The notes under the pieces were generated by a model, which was not told where the DNA came from, searched no databases, and was given only the letters and a program-made list of their open reading frames with translations. Positions 7,246-9,869 of a stretch of 9,869 nucleotides of DNA are shown in pieces. The DNA is from Verrucomicrobiales bacterium. Its GTDB lineage: Bacteria; Verrucomicrobiota; Verrucomicrobiia; Limisphaerales; UBA1100. Position 1 is the stretch's first letter; each line of letters opens with the position of its first letter. The stretch covers positions 1-9,869 of the forward strand of contig PBFV01000011.1 of NCBI GenBank assembly GCA_002718935.1, in the 5' to 3' direction. Made by a program: the position numbers and the translations under genes.

Positions 7246-8202
7246 TTACCCGTAGCGTTTCACGAGCAGGCGGCTGCGGGCGGCTTCGAGGGCCATGCGG
7301 AAGTCTTCAAAGTTCTCGTAGCGCTTGGCCGGATCCTTATGCATGGAGCGGAGGATGGCGGCCTCGGTGTCTTTGCTGATGTCCTTGACGAGTTTGCGTG
7401 GGGGCACAAGGCGGGTTTTGACGTGCATCCAGACGGTTTCCTCGACCGTCGGGCCATCGAAGGGCACGCGGCCGGTGATGGCGTGGTACATGGTGGCGCC
7501 GAGGGAGTACATGTCCGACCGGAAATCCTGCCGACCGAGGGCAACGCGCTCGGGGGCGATGTAAAAGGGTGTACCCACAAGGCCGTCACCGCGGGGTTCA
7601 TCGGTGCGGCGGCAGATACCGAAATCCGTGAGCTTGGGTTCGCCGTCGCTGTTGTAGAGGATGTTGTCGGGCTTCAGGTCGAGGTGAATGAGGTTTTTCT
7701 TGGCGACCAACTCAAGGGCGCTGGAAATCTTGATGCCCACGTCGAGCACGTATAGTTCGTCGACGCGGCCGTGTTTCTTGATGAGGCCGTCGAGGTCGCC
7801 TCGATCGGCAACCTCCATGACCAGATACTTGTAGCCGCTGTGCTCGCCGTAGTTGTAAACCTGCACAATGTGCGTGTGGTTCAGCGAGGCTTGATAGCGG
7901 GCTTCGCGGAAAAAGCCGGCCATCGCGTTTTGGTCTCCGGCAAATTCCGGTTGCATGAGCTTCACGGCCACGTCGCGGTCGAGAATTTCATCGTGGGCCC
8001 GGTATACTGTAGCCATGCCACCGGAGCCGCACACGGCGCGCAGCTCAAATTGATCAAGCTTTACGGGCGTCATCACAGCGTGGCCACATTGCTTACAAGA
8101 GGCATACTGGAACATGCCCAGATCGGCCGGGATGAAGTTTTGAGCACCACAACGTTCGCATGGCACCATGGCCATGGATGTTCTGGGCAGTGATGAGGGC
8201 AT
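7246..8202 (-). CDS. Cytoplasmic Ser/Thr protein kinase with N-terminal zinc ribbon
   Basis: This is a 318-residue protein, from ATG 8202-8200 to TAA 7248-7246. It begins with a four-cysteine zinc ribbon (C15-E-R-C18 and C36-K-Q-C39), followed by a Hanks-type kinase domain. The Gly-rich loop is G59-S-G-G-M-A-T-V-Y. K81 (in VAVKLM) should pair with E100. The catalytic loop is H173-L-D175-L-K-P-D-N180, the Mg site D193-F-G, and the activation segment ends at A216-P-E. D230 in SDMYSLG is the conserved helix F aspartate. All catalytic residues are present, so it should be active, but the usual HRD Arg is Leu. The protein ends 25-30 residues after the kinase domain with no membrane helix or sensor domain, unlike PknB-type kinases, so it is probably soluble. 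Later in-frame ATGs (residues 10 and 12, before the first Cys) could also serve as starts. No Shine-Dalgarno motif is seen. Its substrate is unknown; the divergent neighbour is an ion transporter. Confidence 0.93.
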   Translation of the reverse strand: MPSSLPRTSMAMVPCERCGAQNFIPADLGMFQYASCKQCGHAVMTPVKLDQFELRAVCGSGGMATVYRAHDEILDRDVAVKLMQPEFAGDQNAMAGFFREARYQASLNHTHIVQVYNYGEHSGYKYLVMEVADRGDLDGLIKKHGRVDELYVLDVGIKISSALELVAKKNLIHLDLKPDNILYNSDGEPKLTDFGICRRTDEPRGDGLVGTPFYIAPERVALGRQDFRSDMYSLGATMYHAITGRVPFDGPTVEETVWMHVKTRLVPPRKLVKDISKDTEAAILRSMHKDPAKRYENFEDFRMALEAARSRLLVKRYG

Positions 8203-8239
8203 GTGTCAGCAACGGTGGACGTGTCTGGAACGGGTTCCA

Positions 8240-8267
8240 TTCAACGTGACCGGTTCCTGAATATAAC
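8240..8267 (+). promoter_or_regulatory. Possible promoter for the antiporter gene
   Basis: TATAAC at 8262-8267 is a five-of-six match to the -10 consensus. A weak -35 (TTCAAC, 8240-8245) lies 16 bp upstream. It points toward the antiporter and would leave a 5' leader of roughly 115 nt containing the TTGCCAATCGG repeats. The call rests on motif match and position only. Confidence 0.2.
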
Positions 8268-8281
8268 CTGAAAAAACCGCG

Positions 8282-8331
8282 TTGCCAATCGGAATTGCCG
8301 TCATCGGCCTGCAAATTGCATTGCCAATCGG
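8282..8331. promoter_or_regulatory. Cluster of repeats in the kinase/antiporter divergent region, candidate operator
   Basis: TTGCCAATCGG occurs exactly at 8282-8292 and 8321-8331. A third looser version, TTGCC-GTC-ATCGG, occupies 8295-8307. The three starts are offset by 13 and 26 bp. The 11-bp imperfect palindrome TGCAA-A-TTGCA (8310-8320) abuts the last copy. The cluster lies between the divergent starts of the kinase and the antiporter, where a regulator site or structured leader would be expected. No known regulator site was recognised. Confidence 0.3.
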
Positions 8332-8363
8332 CTACTTTTTTGATAGGAAAATGGTCGCATTAT

Positions 8364-8382
8364 GCGGTGGCGCGGTCACCGC
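8364..8382 (+). other. Possible stem-loop just upstream of the antiporter start
   Basis: GCGGTG (8364-8369) and CACCGC (8377-8382) can pair as a 6-bp GC-rich stem with a 7-nt loop. The stem ends 7 nt before ATG 8390, where it could mask the ribosome entry site. Short GC-rich stems are common by chance in such DNA, and if translation starts at the in-frame ATG 8351 this segment is coding. Confidence 0.2.
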
Positions 8383-8389
8383 GCAGCTC

Positions 8390-9869
8390 ATGAAACACCT
8401 CACCCAAAGGTTTGGTCTGCTGGTTTCCTTGATCCTGCTTTTTGTGGCTCCAATGTTGTTGGGCGCAACTGATGGCAATGCTACGGATCATCATGGGGTG
8501 GATGGCGCCAAACTTAGTGCCTGGTGGGTGCTGCCCTTTGCCGGCATGCTGCTGTCCATCGCGGTGGGGCCTCTCGTGGCCACTCATTTTTGGCATGCCA
8601 ATTACGGCAAAGTGGCGGCGGGCTGGATCGTAATCTTCTCCGTGCCGTTTCTTGCCACTTATGGCGGTGATGCGTTTTACGAAATTCTTCACATTGTGCT
8701 GTTGGATTACGTGCCGTTCATCATTTTATTGGGGGCGTTGTTTACGGCGGCGGGCGGCATTTGCCTGAAGGGTTCACTGCGCGGTTCGCCGGCCGTGAAC
8801 ACCGGCATCCTGTTCATCGGCACCGTGCTGGCCAGTTGGATGGGAACGACCGGTGCGGCGATGCTGCTGATCCGACCCATCCTCCGCGCCAACGCCTGGC
8901 GCAAGCATCGCGTGCACGTGGTGGTGTTTTTCATTTTCCTCGTAGCCAATATCGGCGGCTCCCTCACGCCATTGGGGGATCCCCCGTTATTCCTCGGCTT
9001 CCTAAAGGGCGTGGACTTTTTCTGGACGATGAAATTGTTGCCGGTAATGGCGCCGGTATCGTTGGTGTTGCTGGTAGTGTTCTATGCGTTTGACTCGTAC
9101 AAATTCCGCGACGAAGGCACCCCGCCGGATGACGGTGAAAAGCAGCCGCTTAAGCTCGAGGGTGGCATTAACTTCGTGATGATCGGCCTGATCATTGGTG
9201 CCATCCTTTTTTCCAAGTCCATTGGTGACAGCAAATTCAAGGATGCCAGCGTGGGCAAAGAAATGGCCCCTCAAATCGCGGTTGCCGAGGCAGACATGAA
9301 CAGCTCCAAAACCGCACTTAAGGCGTACGTGAAAGCCAATAAAAACGCCACGTTTGATGACTCCAACAAAGATTATCACCAGCTTCGCGTGGAGCATTTG
9401 CATGCCGTCTCCAAGGTCAATCAGTTGCGCGCCAAGAAAACCCATGACGAAACCAAGGGACTGCACATTGCCGGAGTGGTGGTGCCTTATGCCAACCTGA
9501 TGCGTGATGGGTTGCTGCTGTTCATCGCCTTCCTCAGCCTGCGCCTCACGCCGATGTATCGCACGGTGACCGATGAACACGGTCATGCGGTACCCGCCGA
9601 GGGCGAGGAGGAGGGCAACGTACGAGCTGCCAACGGCTTTACTTGGGAGCCTATTCTTGAAGTGGCCAAACTGTTCATCGCCATCTTCATCTGCATGATC
9701 CCGGCGTTGAAAATCCTGCAGGCCGGGGTAGATGGCAGCCTCTCTCCCATCGTGCTCGCCGTGCAAAATGAGATCAACGACCCCATTAATACCATGTATT
9801 TCTGGCTCACCGGCGTGCTCTCGAGCTTCCTCGATAATGCACCGACCTACGTGGTCTTCTTCAACACTG
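8390..9869 (+). CDS. Na+/H+ antiporter-like membrane transporter, CitMHS/NhaD-type (3' end beyond window)
   Basis: The frame is open from ATG 8390 to the right edge (493 codons plus one base). The sequence matches the family usually annotated 'sodium:proton antiporter' or 'putative citrate transport' (CitMHS_2) in the ion transporter superfamily. An N-terminal hydrophobic segment (about 9-26) with Lys, His and Arg before it looks like a signal peptide or first helix. Further membrane segments lie at about 46-66, 77-90, 105-122, 138-162, 176-192, 215-234, 260-278, 372-388, 424-445 and 468 onward. Hallmark motifs are WMGTTGAAMLLIRPILRAN (150-168), NIGGSLTPLGDPPLFLGF (187-204) and SSFLDNAPTYVVFF (478-491), the substrate-path helix breaks of this superfamily. 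Residues about 279-368 are a hydrophilic, partly helical charged segment between two helices. The role would be exchange of Na+ for H+, or possibly organic-anion uptake. An in-frame ATG at 8351 would add 13 residues (MVALCGGAVTAQL) and is less likely. No clear Shine-Dalgarno motif is seen. Confidence 0.9.
   Translation, partial: MKHLTQRFGLLVSLILLFVAPMLLGATDGNATDHHGVDGAKLSAWWVLPFAGMLLSIAVGPLVATHFWHANYGKVAAGWIVIFSVPFLATYGGDAFYEILHIVLLDYVPFIILLGALFTAAGGICLKGSLRGSPAVNTGILFIGTVLASWMGTTGAAMLLIRPILRANAWRKHRVHVVVFFIFLVANIGGSLTPLGDPPLFLGFLKGVDFFWTMKLLPVMAPVSLVLLVVFYAFDSYKFRDEGTPPDDGEKQPLKLEGGINFVMIGLIIGAILFSKSIGDSKFKDASVGKEMAPQIAVAEADMNSSKTALKAYVKANKNATFDDSNKDYHQLRVEHLHAVSKVNQLRAKKTHDETKGLHIAGVVVPYANLMRDGLLLFIAFLSLRLTPMYRTVTDEHGHAVPAEGEEEGNVRAANGFTWEPILEVAKLFIAIFICMIPALKILQAGVDGSLSPIVLAVQNEINDPINTMYFWLTGVLSSFLDNAPTYVVFFNT

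Noticed and set aside
9002..9766. Minus-strand open frame of 254 codons rich in His
   Set aside because: It is antisense to the antiporter gene, whose plus-strand frame carries membrane helices and hallmark motifs.

Overview
This 9.87 kb window looks like a chromosomal segment of a GC-rich bacterium of the PVC superphylum, most likely a Verrucomicrobiota (environmental or marine type). The main reason is two genes of the 'PVC-type' membrane-bound dehydrogenase family, one of them ending in a CxxCH heme domain; both architectures are strongly enriched in Verrucomicrobiota and Planctomycetota. A PQQ-like propeller protein with the C-terminal W-P-M...G-N-A-x-H-T-G motif, a zinc-ribbon Ser/Thr kinase and the near absence of Shine-Dalgarno sequences fit the same picture. 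The lineage call is an inference from gene content.

Layout, left to right. At 1-507 (minus) is the N-terminal part of a secreted dehydrogenase that runs off the left edge. Divergent from it lies an exported eight-bladed PQQ-like propeller protein (599-1795, plus), followed 48 bp later by a full-length secreted dehydrogenase with HEAT-like repeats and a cytochrome c domain (1844-4738, plus). Together these form an envelope or periplasmic oxidation block. Convergent to it is a TIM-barrel sugar phosphate isomerase/epimerase (4772-5578, minus). Divergent from that is a two-gene unit: a nitrilase-superfamily carbon-nitrogen hydrolase (5667-6650) and a small pyridoxamine-phosphate-oxidase-like flavin/FMN-binding protein (6662-7108). 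A tRNA-Thr(UGU) with encoded CCA sits on the minus strand at 7125-7200, 45 bp downstream of a cytoplasmic Ser/Thr protein kinase (7246-8202, minus). A 187-bp divergent region rich in small repeats separates the kinase from a CitMHS/NhaD-like Na+/H+ antiporter family protein (8390 onward, plus) that runs off the right edge.

How the genes may work together. The dehydrogenases and propeller probably act outside the cytoplasmic membrane on sugars, alcohols or similar polyol substrates, with the heme domain passing electrons on. The isomerase, amidase-like hydrolase and flavin protein are cytoplasmic and could process small products of carbohydrate or amide breakdown, but no pathway can be named from sequence alone. 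The kinase is a soluble signalling protein with no visible partner other than the divergently transcribed antiporter.

I saw no insertion sequence, integrase, CRISPR array, rRNA or phage gene. No stretch longer than 300 bp lacks a gene. The window reads mostly as ordinary chromosome. The points most worth checking are the exact 123-bp periodicity of the propeller gene, the non-RD kinase with an N-terminal zinc ribbon, the repeat cluster in the kinase/antiporter promoter region, and the hydrophilic insertion in the antiporter.
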